A stretch of 64,000 nt of DNA from Neosynechococcus sphagnicola sy1. Its GTDB lineage: Bacteria > Cyanobacteriota > Cyanobacteriia > Neosynechococcales > Neosynechococcaceae. The position numbers and the translations under genes were made by a program. The DNA lies in the NCBI RefSeq assembly GCF_000775285.1, contig NZ_JJML01000003.1, positions 105,183-169,182 of the forward strand, in the 5' to 3' direction. Below the pieces are notes generated by a model that saw only the letters and a list, made by a program, of their open reading frames with translations, was not told where the DNA came from and did no database searches. Below, one piece after another: positions 1 to 8,458 of the stretch (its first letter is position 1; each line of letters starts with the position of its first letter).

Positions 1-8
1 GTGATGGG

Positions 9-1211
9 TTATCTAGCTCCGACGACAGCTTCTTCACGGTCTTGCAACCATTCAGCTTGGTCGTTATTGAAGGGTGAAAGAGCACGGAGGCGTTCTACAA
101 TCCCAGGCATGACTTCGAGGACGAGATCGATGTCGGACTCGGTTGTATTTCGGGAAAGGCTGAACCGGATGGAGCCATGCAGGATGGTGTAAGGCAAGCC
201 CATCGCCCGGAGGACGTGGGATGGTTCGAGGGAACCGGAGGTACAGGCGGAACCAGAGGAGGCACAGATGCCGTACTGGTCGAGGGAGAGCAAGATGGCT
301 TCGCCTTCGATGTATTTGAAGCCGATGTTGGTGGTATTGGGTAGGCGGTTTTTGCGATCGCCATTGAGCTCGGTATCAGAAATCGCAAGTAATCCTTTTT
401 CCAGGCGGTCGCGCAGTTTTTTCTCAGTTGCCACATCGGCTAGATGGAGTTGCGCCAGTTCTGCAGCTTTACCCAATCCAACAATGCCAGCCACATTTTC
501 AGTTCCAGCTCTGCGTCCCCGTTCCTGGTGCCCACCGACTAGCAGCGGACGGAAGCGGAATCCGCGTCTCACAAACAGGGCACCCACACCTTTGGGAGCG
601 TGCAATTTGTGGCCGGAGATCGTCATTAAATCGATGGTGCTGGTTTTCATATTGAGTGGCAACTTTCCTGCAACCTGCACCGCGTCCACATGGAACGTTG
701 CGCCGTATTCTTTCGCGATCGCCCCTGCCTGCTCAACGGGAAACACCGTTCCGGTTTCGTTGTTGGCGTACATGGTGGAAACGAGGGCTGTACTTCCCGT
801 AATCGCCGCTTCTAGCTCCATCAGATCTAATTGACCCTTACGGTTTACCGACAGGTACGTGACGGTGTAGCCCTGTTTTTCGAGCTGTTTGAACAGGTTC
901 AACACACAGGCATGTTCAACTTGGGTGGTAATCAGGTGTTTGCGATCGGGTTGAGCGGCGATCGCGGCACGGATGGCGGTGTTGTTGCCTTCGGTGCCAC
1001 AACTGGTGAAGATAATTTCAGATTCTTCAGCACCGAGCAGCGAAGCAACCTGGTTTCGCGCCTGTTTTAATGCCTTACCCACCTGTCCACCAAAGCTATG
1101 CATTGAAGAAGGATTGCCGTAGTACTGGGTGAGATAGGGCAAAATGGCTGCCACCACTTCGGGATCAACCTGGGTTGTAGCGTTGTTATCGAGATAAATG
1201 ACTGCGCTCAT
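9..1211 (-). CDS. nifS: cysteine desulfurase NifS
   Basis: A PLP-dependent cysteine desulfurase that takes sulfur from L-cysteine for nitrogenase Fe-S cluster assembly, normally with the NifU scaffold. The 400-residue protein is full length. His100 and the SGHKLHAPKG motif with the PLP lysine at about 202 are present. The catalytic cysteine is at about 323, in SSGSACTSGSLEPSHVL, the pattern of group I (NifS/IscS) enzymes. Its ATG overlaps the fdxN stop as ATGA, so it is translationally coupled in a nifB-fdxN-nifS operon. nifU would be expected just beyond position 1, outside the window. A housekeeping IscS is possible on sequence alone, but the nif context settles it. Confidence 0.97.
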   Translation of the reverse strand: MSAVIYLDNNATTQVDPEVVAAILPYLTQYYGNPSSMHSFGGQVGKALKQARNQVASLLGAEESEIIFTSCGTEGNNTAIRAAIAAQPDRKHLITTQVEHACVLNLFKQLEKQGYTVTYLSVNRKGQLDLMELEAAITGSTALVSTMYANNETGTVFPVEQAGAIAKEYGATFHVDAVQVAGKLPLNMKTSTIDLMTISGHKLHAPKGVGALFVRRGFRFRPLLVGGHQERGRRAGTENVAGIVGLGKAAELAQLHLADVATEKKLRDRLEKGLLAISDTELNGDRKNRLPNTTNIGFKYIEGEAILLSLDQYGICASSGSACTSGSLEPSHVLRAMGLPYTILHGSIRFSLSRNTTESDIDLVLEVMPGIVERLRALSPFNNDQAEWLQDREEAVVGAR

Positions 1212-1594
1212 GCGTTGACTCCCCCAGTAGTAGGGTTTTGTAGTTGTTTGGCTAAGGCTTGTGAATAGGTATCAAACCAGCGTTTCCAGTAATCAGAGGG
1301 TCGGTTGGCGTTGAGCCTTGAAACCAGGCGGTTGTAGGCAAGGAACCAGTGATCCCAGTAGTCATTGGCAGGCTGGGCAAACCGCGCTTGAGGAGGAGTT
1401 GCCAGGTCTGGAAGACATCCGCCATTCGTGGGACAGACTGCCCAACATTGAGGTACAGCGTAATAACCCACACAATCGTTACAGCGTTCAGAATTGATTT
1501 GATACTGTTGTTCATTTCGGGCGATCGCCCCCGTAGGGCAGATGGACTCACAGCGATGACATTCAGTGCACTGACTCGTAATGACGTAGGTCAT
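1208..1594 (-). CDS. fdxN: nif-associated 4Fe-4S ferredoxin FdxN
   Basis: A bacterial-type ferredoxin with two cysteine clusters. The first is CTECHRCESICP near the N-terminus (Cys 9, 12, 15 and 19). The second is CNDCVGYYAVPQCWAVCP, with the extended spacing of nif-linked ferredoxins. A C-terminal tail of about 60 residues rich in Trp and Tyr follows. The start at 1594 is chosen because an AAGGAGG ribosome-binding site lies five bases upstream; a longer frame reaches 1651 but has no comparable signal. It sits between nifB and nifS, as in other cyanobacterial nif clusters, and probably supplies electrons for FeMo-cofactor or cluster biosynthesis (family knowledge). Confidence 0.93.
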   Translation of the reverse strand: MTYVITSQCTECHRCESICPTGAIARNEQQYQINSERCNDCVGYYAVPQCWAVCPTNGGCLPDLATPPQARFAQPANDYWDHWFLAYNRLVSRLNANRPSDYWKRWFDTYSQALAKQLQNPTTGGVNA

Positions 1595-1612
1595 AGCAAC
1601 CTCCTTAAGTAA
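1594..1612 (-). promoter_or_regulatory. strong Shine-Dalgarno of fdxN
   Basis: On the minus strand AAGGAGG stands five bases before the ATG at 1594. This decides the fdxN start in favour of MTYVITSQC rather than the upstream in-frame codon at 1651. Confidence 0.75.
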
Positions 1613-1683
1613 GGGCGAAGCATTTAGGTAAAGATCTTTGTCGAGATCCAAGGGGCTTGACCAAAGGCTTCGCCTCTACGGAC

Positions 1684-3162
1684 TCAAAACTCTTGAACGT
1701 GCTGGTCGTAGAACTCTCTTGCCACTTTTTCAATCACGTCGTAGGCTTCCACCACTTGCAAGCCAGATTCTCGCAGTTCCGCTTTCGGGCATTCACCCAC
1801 TTTGGAAACCAGAACCGCTTTGCAATCCGCGATCGCCTTGATCACATGCTCCAGCGTGGCATCTTCGCCGTAACCGCCCTGGCAGTATTGGTCAATCTTG
1901 CGGTGTCCGACAAATTTGGCTTCGTTGGCATCCACTTCAAAGATTTGGAATTCCTTGGCGTGACCAAAGTGCTGATTCACAATTCCGCCACCTTTGGTTG
2001 CGACTGCTACAAGTATTTTGGGACTGTTCTTGATGCGCTCACTGGGCTTGACCTTGGCTTTTGCCTGCTTGATGTCTTCCTTGAATTTCTCAATGCCAGC
2101 ATGGACTTCTTGCCGCAGCTCCAGGTCGTACTGTTCCGGCATTTTCATGAACTTGTCTTTGGTGAATTCCTGGCTGCGGTCTTCACCCAACAAACCAACG
2201 GCATCCGCACGGCACTGACGGCAATGACGCATCATCTTCATGTTGCTGTCGGCACATTCGTCTTGCAGCTTTTTCAGCTCTTTAGGAGTGGGTCCGCGTT
2301 GTCCAGTCAGACCAAAGTGGGTGCCGTGCTCAGGCGCTGAAATCAACGGCATGATGTTGTGTAAGAACGCACCCTTCTCGCGGATCACCCGATCCACTTC
2401 TGCCAAGTGCTCATCATTAATGCCGGGAATCATCACCGAATTCACTTTGCACAGAATGTCGGCTTCACGGAGTGCCTGTAAGCCTTCCATCTGCCGTTCG
2501 TGCAGAATCTGAGCCGCTTCTAGCCCTTTGTAGCGTTTGCGGCGATAGTGTACCCAGGGATAAATCTTAGTGCCGATTTCCGGATCCACCATATTAATCG
2601 TAATGGTGACGTGATCGACATTGAGGGCTTTGATTTTATCCACATGATCCGGCAGCATCAGCCCGTTAGTGGACAGGCAGAGCTTGATATCGGGTGCTTT
2701 ATCAGCAATCAACTCAAAGGTCCGAAACGTCTTTTCGGGGTTTGCTAATGGATCCCCAGGCCCCGCAATCCCTAACACAGTCATCTGAGGAATCTTGCCT
2801 GCAATCACCAACGCCTTGTGAGCAGCTTCTTCGGGAGTTAACAACTCACTCACCACCCCAGGGCGGCTTTCGTTCGCACAGTCGTATTTGCGGTTGCAGT
2901 AGTTACATTGAATGTTGCAAGCAGGCGCTACTGCAACGTGCATCCGGGCATAGTGATGATGGGCTTCTTCGCTATAGCAGGGGTGTTTCGCAATGCGATC
3001 GAGCATCTTTTGATCAAAGCTGAGGGCTGCACTGTTATTGGTGGTACAACCACAGCTATCGTCACTCTTTTTCTGCGTCACCGTATTTTTGGTGATCACG
3101 ATATCCGTAGCAGGCTGCGTTGCTGGAGGAGAGAGAAGTCCTGAAGATGGTGGTGGTGTCAT
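1684..3162 (-). CDS. nifB: nitrogenase cofactor biosynthesis protein NifB
   Basis: A radical-SAM enzyme that builds NifB-co, the 8Fe-9S-C core of the FeMo-cofactor. The CNIQCNYC motif (Cys at about 82, 86 and 89) begins a radical-SAM domain of about 300 residues, and the [13 protein letters not shown] region follows. The last 110 residues ([19 protein letters not shown]) are the NifX/NafY-like cofactor-binding domain found in cyanobacterial and proteobacterial NifB fusions. At 492 residues the length is normal. It leads the minus-strand operon, about 90 bases before fdxN, and its promoter must lie in 3163-3540. The first 35 residues are Pro/Thr-rich and poorly conserved, so the start is the least certain part. 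Confidence 0.97.
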   Translation of the reverse strand: MTPPPSSGLLSPPATQPATDIVITKNTVTQKKSDDSCGCTTNNSAALSFDQKMLDRIAKHPCYSEEAHHHYARMHVAVAPACNIQCNYCNRKYDCANESRPGVVSELLTPEEAAHKALVIAGKIPQMTVLGIAGPGDPLANPEKTFRTFELIADKAPDIKLCLSTNGLMLPDHVDKIKALNVDHVTITINMVDPEIGTKIYPWVHYRRKRYKGLEAAQILHERQMEGLQALREADILCKVNSVMIPGINDEHLAEVDRVIREKGAFLHNIMPLISAPEHGTHFGLTGQRGPTPKELKKLQDECADSNMKMMRHCRQCRADAVGLLGEDRSQEFTKDKFMKMPEQYDLELRQEVHAGIEKFKEDIKQAKAKVKPSERIKNSPKILVAVATKGGGIVNQHFGHAKEFQIFEVDANEAKFVGHRKIDQYCQGGYGEDATLEHVIKAIADCKAVLVSKVGECPKAELRESGLQVVEAYDVIEKVAREFYDQHVQEF

Positions 3163-3506
3163 TGAATTTCGGCAGGGCTAGTAGGTGTACAGCGCCACCG
3201 AGAAAGACGACTGCTCCATGCTCCTAAAGAATCGATTAAAGTCACTGGGGACAGACAACCTGCCAATGCAGGCTAGAAGTTCTGATTCGTCCACAGGGGA
3301 GCGCTTTGCTAAGGCTGTAGGACAGCGACTTCATTCCGACTTTATTCACAGAGTGTGATGCAGTTGCGTCGTCCTCCCATCTCCTCTCTGACCGTGAAAC
3401 CTGAATGCTTTACGCTTGGTTGGAAAAACCTGTGTTTCTGGTTTAAAGAGTTGAGTGATTGGCGTTGTGAGAGTTATAACAGCCACTCAAAATCAGCCCG
3501 GTTTAG

Positions 3507-3540
3507 CAGCACCCGGTAAGAGTTATTGAATTCATTAGTC
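3507..3540. repeat. left arm of a long inverted repeat flanking the mini-element
   Basis: The stretch containing GAGTTATTGAATTCATTAG is the reverse complement, with few mismatches, of 4182-4212 (CTAATTAATTCAATAACTC). The two arms lie immediately outside the putative transposon ends at 3541 and 4178. Without the insert they would form a hairpin of about 30 bp. Confidence 0.7.
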
Positions 3541-4178
3541 TGTACTCAAGCCTTCAAACCTAGACTGAGTAAGCACCCAAATTTTATGTAGGGTAGGGGT
3601 GCGAGTATTGTTTGAAGGGGGGACAAGTATTTTTTGAGTAGGGGAGCAGTATTTTATGTACTCAACCCAAACGCTTATACAGTCGATGTTTGAAGATATT
3701 TTTCAGTAAAATTTGAGTCTTAAAAGCTGTACTCAAACGCTACCTCAAACTGGCTCTAAGGCTGATTTAGAGAGGGCATGGACTCGCTTTTTGACTAGAT
3801 TGTTAATTAAATGCTGGGAACAATTGGTTGAGGATTGCTCCCAGCAAGATCCGAAATTCAATTCTGTATCTAAATTAGCACTTTGCTCCAAGCAACCGAG
3901 CGCTTGTAATTATTTCTTCAAATTTGTTCAGAGCGAACATAACTATATTATAAATAGATAGCCTTGATACCAAATTGCTGGGTTGAGTACACAGTCAGCA
4001 GCAAGTTATTTGAGTTGTTAATTTCCTGTAAAGCTTTTGGATACAGGGTTTTGCCATGAGTACTCAAATACTTGTTCCTGGTTTGATTAATACTAGACCC
4101 CCCGATGGAAAATACCAGTCCCTCAACCCTTTAAAAAAATGAAGCCCTTCTCAGATAAAGGCTTGCGGGTTGAGTACA
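3541..4178. mobile_element. mini-transposon-like element with TGTACTCAA/TTGAGTACA ends
   Basis: A non-coding segment of about 640 bp bounded by TGTACTCAAG on the left and its inverse TTGAGTACA on the right. The 12-mer TGTACTCAACCC occurs at 3657, and inverted so that it ends at 3991 and at 4178. Close variants start at 3541 (TGTACTCAAGCC) and 3728 (TGTACTCAAACG), and a half-palindromic TGAGTACTCA lies at 4057. Repeats point rightward in the left third and leftward in the right third. That is the layout of multiple transposase-binding sites in Tn7/Mu-like TGT...ACA transposons. No transposase gene is present, so this would be a non-autonomous or decayed copy. I see no target-site duplication: the flanks are TAGTC and TTTCT. 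The family assignment is inference. Confidence 0.6.
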
Positions 4179-4212
4179 TTTCTAATTAATTCAATAACTC
4201 TGATTCGGGTTG
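4179..4212. repeat. right arm of the inverted repeat flanking the mini-element
   Basis: CTAATTAATTCAATAACTC followed by a CGGG-containing tail mirrors 3507-3540. The pairing runs for about 30 bases outward from the element. Confidence 0.7.
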
Positions 4213-4281
4213 CTGGGTCTGCCCTGTTTTTCCTGCCTGATATAAGCAGGAGAACAGAACACTGTTTGCCATCTGAAAGCG

Positions 4282-5064
4282 ATGCAACACTCTCCTACCT
4301 GGCTCCCCTTATCCCTGCCGCTGACGTTCATCAAGAACCGTTCCCAGAAGTCGGAGGGCTTGACACCAGAAGCTGCTGTGCACAGCGATCGCTTCTGTCA
4401 AAGCTCCAATGGCTTGAGAGCAGGATGGCAAGCGCTGAAGGAAGATTTTCGGATCATCTTTGAACGCGACCCGGCTGCCCGTCATTGGTTAGAAGTGCTG
4501 TGCTGCTATCCCGGCTTCCATGCATTGCTCTGTCACCGCTTTGCCCACTGGCTCCACTCTCACCAAATTCACTTTTTCCCTCGATTCATTTCCCACCTAG
4601 CGCGGTTTCTCACCGGTATTGAAATTCATCCCGGTGCCCAGATTGGCAAGGGTGTGTGCATTGATCATGGCATGGGCGTGGTGATTGGGGAGACCGCGAT
4701 CGTGGGAGACTACACGCTGATTTATCAGGGCGTGACCTTGGGCGGAAAGGGCAAGCAAATGGGTAAGCGTCATCCCACTGTCGGGCAGCATGTCGTGGTA
4801 GGAGCAGGCGCAAAGGTGCTGGGAAATATCCAGATTGGCGACCATGCTCGGATTGGCGCTGGCTCAATTGTGCTGCGGGATGTGCCGTCCCATTGCACAG
4901 CCGTGGGTGTACCAGGACGCAATATCTGCCGCTCTGGTACCCCTGCCTGCCCCCTGGATCATAACCAAATGCCCGATGCAGAATCAATAGCCATGCGAGT
5001 ACTGGTCGATCGCATTGAGCAACTAGAACAACAACTCCAGATGCTGTTACCAGACAAACTCTGA
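4282..5064 (+). CDS. cysE: serine O-acetyltransferase (CysE/NifP)
   Basis: Catalyses acetyl-CoA + L-serine to O-acetylserine, the limiting step of cysteine synthesis; nif-linked copies (NifP) feed sulfur to NifS. The N-terminal helical part carries [14 protein letters not shown]. It is followed by the left-handed beta-helix hexapeptide repeats [29 protein letters not shown] and [15 protein letters not shown], including the catalytic DHG histidine. The C-terminus after GVPGRNI is extended (about 260 residues in all) and ends in a short coiled coil, EQLEQQLQ. The start at 4282 is the only ATG before the conserved core, but the first 45 residues look unconserved, so a downstream non-ATG start is possible. 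It opens the plus-strand nif arm. Confidence 0.92.
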   Translation: MQHSPTWLPLSLPLTFIKNRSQKSEGLTPEAAVHSDRFCQSSNGLRAGWQALKEDFRIIFERDPAARHWLEVLCCYPGFHALLCHRFAHWLHSHQIHFFPRFISHLARFLTGIEIHPGAQIGKGVCIDHGMGVVIGETAIVGDYTLIYQGVTLGGKGKQMGKRHPTVGQHVVVGAGAKVLGNIQIGDHARIGAGSIVLRDVPSHCTAVGVPGRNICRSGTPACPLDHNQMPDAESIAMRVLVDRIEQLEQQLQMLLPDKL

Positions 5065-5141
5065 TTCCCTTTTCTCCCCCGAACCCCGACTCTGTCCCCC
5101 GAACCTAACCCACCCATTGCATTTTGTTTGAGGTAACTCCG

Positions 5142-5402
5142 ATGTTTTCCCTTTCTGGTGTAACGCCCAATGTCATAGATTCTACGGCTCAAATTATTGA
5201 GGTTTCGCGGATCGATCGCTGGCGCATCTGCTACCGACTGCAAGAACTAATGATTCCTTGTTGGTGTTTGCAAGATGGCACCCTGCGGGTTGAAATTCAA
5301 AGCAGTATCAGCGCTGTGCTATTGCGGAGTGTGGTACAGCAATTTGTTGCCTCTCGCCAAGAGTTGGTGAATTGGCTCGAAAGATGTCTAGACGCAGACT
5401 AA
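5142..5402 (+). CDS. Asr1405/Asl0597 family small protein
   Basis: An 86-residue protein resembling the cyanobacterial Asr1405/Asl0597 family. Its function is unknown, and it is often found among nif genes. The conserved core is EVSRIDRWRICYRLQEL, then PCWC and a hydrophobic C-terminal helix. The ATG at 5142 has GAGGTAAC just upstream; an in-frame TTG at 5124 would add six residues without support. It lies 77 bases after cysE and 81 before the Dps-like gene in the same orientation, probably one transcript. Family assignment is from memory of the motif pattern. Confidence 0.75.
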   Translation: MFSLSGVTPNVIDSTAQIIEVSRIDRWRICYRLQELMIPCWCLQDGTLRVEIQSSISAVLLRSVVQQFVASRQELVNWLERCLDAD

Positions 5403-5483
5403 ATCGCAAAGGCTGCAAGCGACAAAAGCAGCGATCAGAGTAAACAAGTAACGCAAATCAATTTATTACAAGGAATTACCTCA

Positions 5484-6029
5484 ATGAGCATCGTACAAGC
5501 ACCCGTTCAAGCCTTAGGACAAATTGCCAATAACCCAATCGCCTTGGGCACTGAAGTCACCATTCCCGTCTGTGAAGGATTGAATCTTGCCCTTGCCAGC
5601 TTTCAAGCCCTCTATTTGCAATACCAGAAACATCACTTTGTGGTTGATGGATCTGAGTTCTATTCCCTCCATGAATTCTTTCATGAGGGGGTGAATGCAA
5701 CTCAGGGCTACGTACATCAAATTGGTGAGCGGTTAAATGGACTGGGTGGCATTCCCGCATCCAGCTTTGCAAAATTGGCAGAGTTAAGCTGTTTTACCTC
5801 AGAACCCGATGGGAAGTTTACCGCTCGCCAGATGGTGGAACACGATTTACAAGCTGAACAGGCAGTGATTGATTTATTGCGGCGGCAGGCAACTCAGGCA
5901 GAAAGTGTGGGCGATCGCGCCACGCGCTACATGTACGAACAAATGTTGTTGCAAACCGAAGATCGGGCATTTCATCTGGAGCATTTCTTGGCAGCCGATA
6001 GCCTGACCTTGGCATTCGTGGTTCGATAA
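5484..6029 (+). CDS. Dps/ferritin-like protein in the nif cluster
   Basis: A 181-residue four-helix-bundle protein. It carries the Dps-type ferroxidase signature: [21 protein letters not shown] near residues 50-70, with His, Asp and Glu ligands, followed by a long helix ending [20 protein letters not shown]. Dps proteins store iron and protect against peroxide. In a nif cluster this one may buffer iron for nitrogenase or protect against oxygen by-products (inference). An AAGGAATTACC site precedes the ATG. The dodecamer and DNA-binding behaviour cannot be judged from sequence. The N-terminal tail of about 30 residues lacks the Lys-rich stretch of DNA-binding Dps. Confidence 0.85.
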   Translation: MSIVQAPVQALGQIANNPIALGTEVTIPVCEGLNLALASFQALYLQYQKHHFVVDGSEFYSLHEFFHEGVNATQGYVHQIGERLNGLGGIPASSFAKLAELSCFTSEPDGKFTARQMVEHDLQAEQAVIDLLRRQATQAESVGDRATRYMYEQMLLQTEDRAFHLEHFLAADSLTLAFVVR

Positions 6030-6073
6030 CCCTCGATAACCCAGTGTTGCTGAATAGCAGGAGGACAGCGGTG

Positions 6074-6400
6074 ATGAACGTTAACACGCAATTGATTCAA
6101 TTTCTTCGTCACGATCTGGCCGTTTCATCTACGGAAATCGACATTATGCTGCGTCATTGTGAACGGGAAAATGCACCGCTGCCGATGCTGCTGTGGAAAT
6201 ATGGGCTAGTGTCTTTACAGCAACTGGGTCAAATCTTTGACTGGCTAGAAGCTCAAACAAATTCTGCTCTAGATGGAGTATTCGATGGTGTACTTGCAGC
6301 TCAACCATCCTCTGTATTGGTGCAAACCAGTGTCGTAAATCATCCCTTCCCGCTCCAAAACTTTCAGCCTGAAGCTTATTCTCGTCCCAATTCAATATGA
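6074..6400 (+). CDS. DUF2949 family protein
   Basis: A 108-residue cyanobacterial protein of unknown role, with the family pattern LIQFLRHDLAVSSTEIDIML, then PLPMLLWKYGLVSLQQLGQIFDWLE. The C-terminal 40 residues are low-complexity. The start at 6074 follows an AGGAGG box eight bases upstream; an in-frame TTG/ATG at 6044 is less likely. Located between the Dps-like gene and nifV, it is part of the accessory small-gene set of this nif arm. Confidence 0.78.
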   Translation: MNVNTQLIQFLRHDLAVSSTEIDIMLRHCERENAPLPMLLWKYGLVSLQQLGQIFDWLEAQTNSALDGVFDGVLAAQPSSVLVQTSVVNHPFPLQNFQPEAYSRPNSI

Positions 6401-6479
6401 TGCTGCATCTGCCTACGGAACCTCTCCTTGATAAGCTGCCGCGTATCCACATCTAGGGCGGAATGCCAAAGTATTGCAA

Positions 6480-6530
6480 GATCCCCCTAAATCCCCCTTA
6501 AAAAAGGGGACTTCCGGACTAAAATCCCCT
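6480..6530. repeat. dispersed palindromic C/G-rich repeat
   Basis: Upstream of nifV lies a CCCCCTAAATCCCCCTT segment followed by CCCCTTAAAAAAGGGG, a perfect hairpin. It is followed by a partly inverted TCCGGACT...ATCCCCTCC. This type is common between genes in cyanobacterial genomes. It may attenuate or terminate transcription between DUF2949 and nifV. Confidence 0.55.
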
Positions 6531-6603
6531 CCGAAAATGCATCTCATCTGCCCCAGATTCGCTTGAGACATGGATAAGTCGTAATCGTTTTTATAAGGTT
6601 AGA

Positions 6604-7767
6604 ATGGGAATGAAAAAGCAATTTGACAATCCAATTCAAATCAATGACACCACGTTACGAGATGGGGAACAGGCGGCTGGAGTTGCCTTTACCCTCGAGG
6701 AAAAAGTGGCGATCGCTACTTTATTGGATCGCGCCGGAGTGCAGGAATTGGAAGTGGGAATTCCAGCGATGGGACATGACGAAGCCACCGCGATCGCCAC
6801 CATCAACAACCTGGGTTTAACCACCCAATTGCTGGGCTGGAATCGTGCTGTCATTGCCGATGTCCAAGCATCCATTGATTGTGGCTTGAAGCGCGTTCAT
6901 GTTTCAATTCCTGTGTCGGAGGTTCAAATCGCTGCCAAATTCCAAGGGCAGTGGCGCAAAATGCTGGAACAACTGCGGGACGTGATCAACTTTGCCCGCG
7001 ATCGCAGCTTAATGATTGCCATCGGGGGCGAAGATTCCTCCAGAGCCGATGCCACCTTTCTGGAAGATGTGGCGCTGTTTTCCCAGGATTTGGGAGCTTT
7101 TCGCTTTCGTTTTTGCGATACCGTTGGCATTCTCGATCCCTTAGACACCTACGAAAAAGTGCAGCGTCTGGTAAGAGCGCTCTCCATTCCTGTAGAAATG
7201 CACACCCACAACGATTTGGGCATGGCAACCGCCAATGCCTTGGCAGGCATTCGAGCCGGGGCGCAATCGGTAAATACCACTGTGAATGGATTGGGCGAAC
7301 GGGCTGGAAATGCGGCATTGGAAGAAGTCGTGATGGCAGTCAAGCGGATTTATGGCATCAAGTTGGGCATTGATACCTGCCGTTTGCCGGAGTTGTCTCA
7401 ACTGGTGGTGCAGGCTTCCAACTGTCCGCTGCCGCCCTGGAAAGCGATCGTGGGGGAAAACGCTTTTGTCCATGAGTCGGGTATCCATGCCCATGGAGTG
7501 CTGCAAAATCCCCAAACCTACGAGCCATTTGATCCAGCAGAAATTGGCTGGCAACATCGATTGGTCCTGGGCAAGCACTCAGGGCGGCATCTAGTGCAAA
7601 GTATCCTGCAAGAGCACGGAATGTCACGGACAGGCAATGATCTTCAATTCATTCTGGATGCGGTGCGTCGGTGTTCAACTCAGCTAAAACGAAATCTGAC
7701 GATTGAGGAACTGCTAGGTTTAGCCCGCGATCGCGCTCCGACAATTCATCCCGCCAGCATTCATTAA
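6604..7767 (+). CDS. nifV: homocitrate synthase NifV
   Basis: Condenses acetyl-CoA and 2-oxoglutarate to R-homocitrate, the organic ligand of FeMo-co. The 387-residue TIM-barrel enzyme has the [17 protein letters not shown] signature near the N-terminus, the metal-binding MHTHNDLGMATANAL motif and the substrate-loop motif GENAFVHESGIHAHGVL. The start may be ATG 6604 or the ATG two codons later. It is shorter than LeuA (there is one in this window at 13.6 kb) and lacks LeuA's C-terminal regulatory domain, which fits NifV. nifZ and nifT follow. Confidence 0.95.
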   Translation: MGMKKQFDNPIQINDTTLRDGEQAAGVAFTLEEKVAIATLLDRAGVQELEVGIPAMGHDEATAIATINNLGLTTQLLGWNRAVIADVQASIDCGLKRVHVSIPVSEVQIAAKFQGQWRKMLEQLRDVINFARDRSLMIAIGGEDSSRADATFLEDVALFSQDLGAFRFRFCDTVGILDPLDTYEKVQRLVRALSIPVEMHTHNDLGMATANALAGIRAGAQSVNTTVNGLGERAGNAALEEVVMAVKRIYGIKLGIDTCRLPELSQLVVQASNCPLPPWKAIVGENAFVHESGIHAHGVLQNPQTYEPFDPAEIGWQHRLVLGKHSGRHLVQSILQEHGMSRTGNDLQFILDAVRRCSTQLKRNLTIEELLGLARDRAPTIHPASIH

Positions 7768-7817
7768 AGTTGGTTTTGTGTACAGGTCAACATGACATTT
7801 TCACTTGGAGCTGCATC

Positions 7818-8084
7818 ATGCAATCAGATGAAATTGAAATCGATTCTCCACCAACCTTTGATATTGGTCAGAAGGTGAGATCGTGCAAACTCATTCGCAA
7901 TGACGGCACCTTTCCAGGAAAGGATATCGGCGCAACCCTGGCAAAGAAAGGCGATGTGGGCTACGTGGTCAGTATCGGCACCTTCTTGCAAAGCTCCTAC
8001 ATCTACGCAGTACATTTCATGACTACAGGTCACATTGTTGGCTGCCGCAAAAAAGAACTTGAACTTGCTGAGGAAATTAAATGA
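7818..8084 (+). CDS. nifZ: NifZ, nitrogenase P-cluster maturation protein
   Basis: An 88-residue protein of the NifZ family, which acts as a chaperone in maturation of the second P-cluster of the MoFe protein. The motifs PTFDIGQKVRS, GDVGYVVSIGTFLQ and YAVHFMTTGHIVGCRKKEL match the family. The start at 7818 gives the normal short form; the frame is open upstream to 7770 without signal. The ATGA overlap with nifT shows translational coupling. Confidence 0.92.
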   Translation: MQSDEIEIDSPPTFDIGQKVRSCKLIRNDGTFPGKDIGATLAKKGDVGYVVSIGTFLQSSYIYAVHFMTTGHIVGCRKKELELAEEIK

Positions 8085-8284
8085 AAGTGATGCTCCGTCG
8101 GAATCCTGCTGGACACTTGGTTGTCTATGTTGCCAAGAAAGACTTGGAAGAAGAAGTGGTAAAAGAAGTAGAGGCAGACAGTGAAAAGATTTTCACACTG
8201 GCGAACGGCTGGGAACTAGCGATCGCCAAGTTAGAAGAGCCGATAAAGTTGCCTCAAACGGTAGAAGCTAGACGCATTGCTTAA
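8081..8284 (+). CDS. nifT: NifT/FixU
   Basis: A 67-residue protein of the NifT/FixU family, co-transcribed with nif genes; its exact role is unknown. It begins MKVMLRRNPAGHLVVYVAKKDLEE and ends with KLPQTVEARRIA. Its ATG overlaps the nifZ stop. The TAA stop codon at 8282-8284 is also the left target duplication of the MITE that follows, so the last codons may have been altered by that insertion. Confidence 0.9.
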   Translation: MKVMLRRNPAGHLVVYVAKKDLEEEVVKEVEADSEKIFTLANGWELAIAKLEEPIKLPQTVEARRIA

Positions 8285-8427
8285 GAGGATGTTTTAAAAG
8301 GGTCGTCTTGAGCCTCAAATACGACTCAGTGGTGCAATCTAAAATCCATAAACCCTGATTCTGTCGTAGCGGTCTCTAGGTGGTCTGAGTGGTTGGATAC
8401 ACCCAGGAAGACTTTTAAAACATCCTC
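8285..8427. mobile_element. 143-bp MITE with GAGGATGTTTTAAAAG ends and TAA duplication
   Basis: Perfect 16-bp terminal inverted repeats, GAGGATGTTTTAAAAG at 8285-8300 and CTTTTAAAACATCCTC at 8412-8427, are flanked on both sides by TAA (8282-8284 and 8428-8430). A 3-bp TNA duplication is typical of IS5-family (IS1031 group) insertions. The element contains no gene. Related sequence lies at 32150-32198 and related ends at 9515-9529 and 59724-59759. Confidence 0.8.
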
Positions 8428-8458
8428 TAAGAGATCAAATGCTTAGGAGAGCAAAATC

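Noticed and set aside
3713..3961. 82-codon plus-strand frame inside the mini-element
   Set aside because: It starts at TTG within the repeated end motifs, has no ribosome-binding site and no family resemblance; probably chance or a remnant.
3541..4178. CRISPR-like reading of the repeated TGTACTCAA motifs
   Set aside because: Spacing is irregular (about 70-250 bases) and orientation is inverted between the halves; there are no cas genes. No CRISPR array was seen anywhere in the window.
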